In this document: positions 5,714 to 5,866 of the stretch, piece by piece
Layout: the number at the start of each line of letters is the position of its first letter
How positions within the stretch are numbered: the first letter of the stretch is position 1
Notes under the pieces: generated by a model
Database searches by the model: none
Seen by the model: the letters and a program-made list of their open reading frames with translations, nothing else
Told to the model about the DNA's origin: nothing
From: Nitrospirota bacterium
GTDB taxonomy: Bacteria; Nitrospirota; Nitrospiria; Nitrospirales; UBA8639
DNA: 5,866 nt
Direction: 5' to 3'
Assembly (NCBI GenBank): GCA_003233615.1
Contig: QIMB01000187.1
Location: 1-5,866 of the forward strand
Program-made: the position numbers and the translations under genes

Positions 5714-5866
5714 TGCCGACTCTCTGATACATGATCTGACGCCATAAGCACTTGGAAACCAACTTGACGCCCGGTCGATATCCCCGTCACCATAGGGGAC
5801 AGAACCTGTTCAGAGGGAGCTGATCCCATGCCCACCGCTTGAAAGCTGATTGCTCGAATCGAACGA
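5710..5866 (-). CDS. C-terminal fragment of an unknown protein, coupled to the GTPase gene
   Basis: This is the only minus-strand frame open from the right edge up to the GTPase start. It gives 51 residues (RSIRAISFQAVGMG ... SDHVSESRQ) and ends in TGA overlapping the ATG of the next gene by four bases. The overlap and the open frame support a real gene in the same operon, but the fragment is short. I do not recognise a family from it. The start lies outside the window. Confidence 0.55.
   Translation of the reverse strand, partial: RSIRAISFQAVGMGSAPSEQVLSPMVTGISTGRQVGFQVLMASDHVSESRQ

Noticed and set aside
5577..5762. 61-codon minus-strand frame overlapping the GTPase start
   Set aside because: It is out of frame with the G1 motif region and gives no family match; the GTPase frame and the ATGA-coupled upstream frame explain this stretch better.

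Overview
The window is a bacterial chromosomal segment of about 47-50% GC (estimated by eye). All four complete genes, and a fifth cut by the right edge, are read from the minus strand. Gene content fits a Gram-negative bacterium with a two-membrane envelope. It has an outer-membrane beta-barrel of the DUF481 type, an exported peptidoglycan-binding repeat protein, a sigma-54 activator and a Ras-like small GTPase. This combination recalls Nitrospirota or deltaproteobacteria-like lineages, but the taxon is a guess from gene families, not something the sequence proves.

In the direction of transcription (right to left): a partial unknown ORF (5866-5710) overlaps by 4 nt (ATGA) the gene for a Rab/Ras-like GTPase (5713-5192). 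After 126 nt comes a PAS-AAA+-Fis sigma-54-dependent activator (5065-3284). A 295-nt gap with a small inverted repeat leads to a DUF481 outer-membrane protein (best start 2988, stop 1930). A long stem-loop lies just behind that stop. The gap 1377-1929 then holds a pyrimidine-rich transcript tail, a conserved 40-bp element with an operator-like dyad, and a near-consensus sigma-54 promoter. These precede a secreted repeat protein with a C-terminal peptidoglycan-binding domain (best start 1376, stop 300). Past it are a strong hairpin (155-184) and, at the left edge, a second copy of the 40-bp element.

The most interesting reading is regulatory. The two 40-bp copies (35/40 identical, same orientation) carry a TGTYTCA-GGT-TGRAACA-like dyad. 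Copy B sits about 100 bp upstream of a TGGCAC-N5-TTGAT sequence on the coding strand of the repeat-protein gene, which is the usual geometry of an enhancer-binding-protein site and a sigma-54 promoter. The same window encodes a sigma-54 activator next to a Ras-like GTPase. The inference is a small envelope regulon (repeat protein plus an unseen gene left of the window) controlled by a PAS/sigma-54 activator, possibly tied to a GTPase switch. The link between this activator and these sites is not shown by the sequence. Nothing mobile, no CRISPR array, and no tRNA or rRNA gene was seen.
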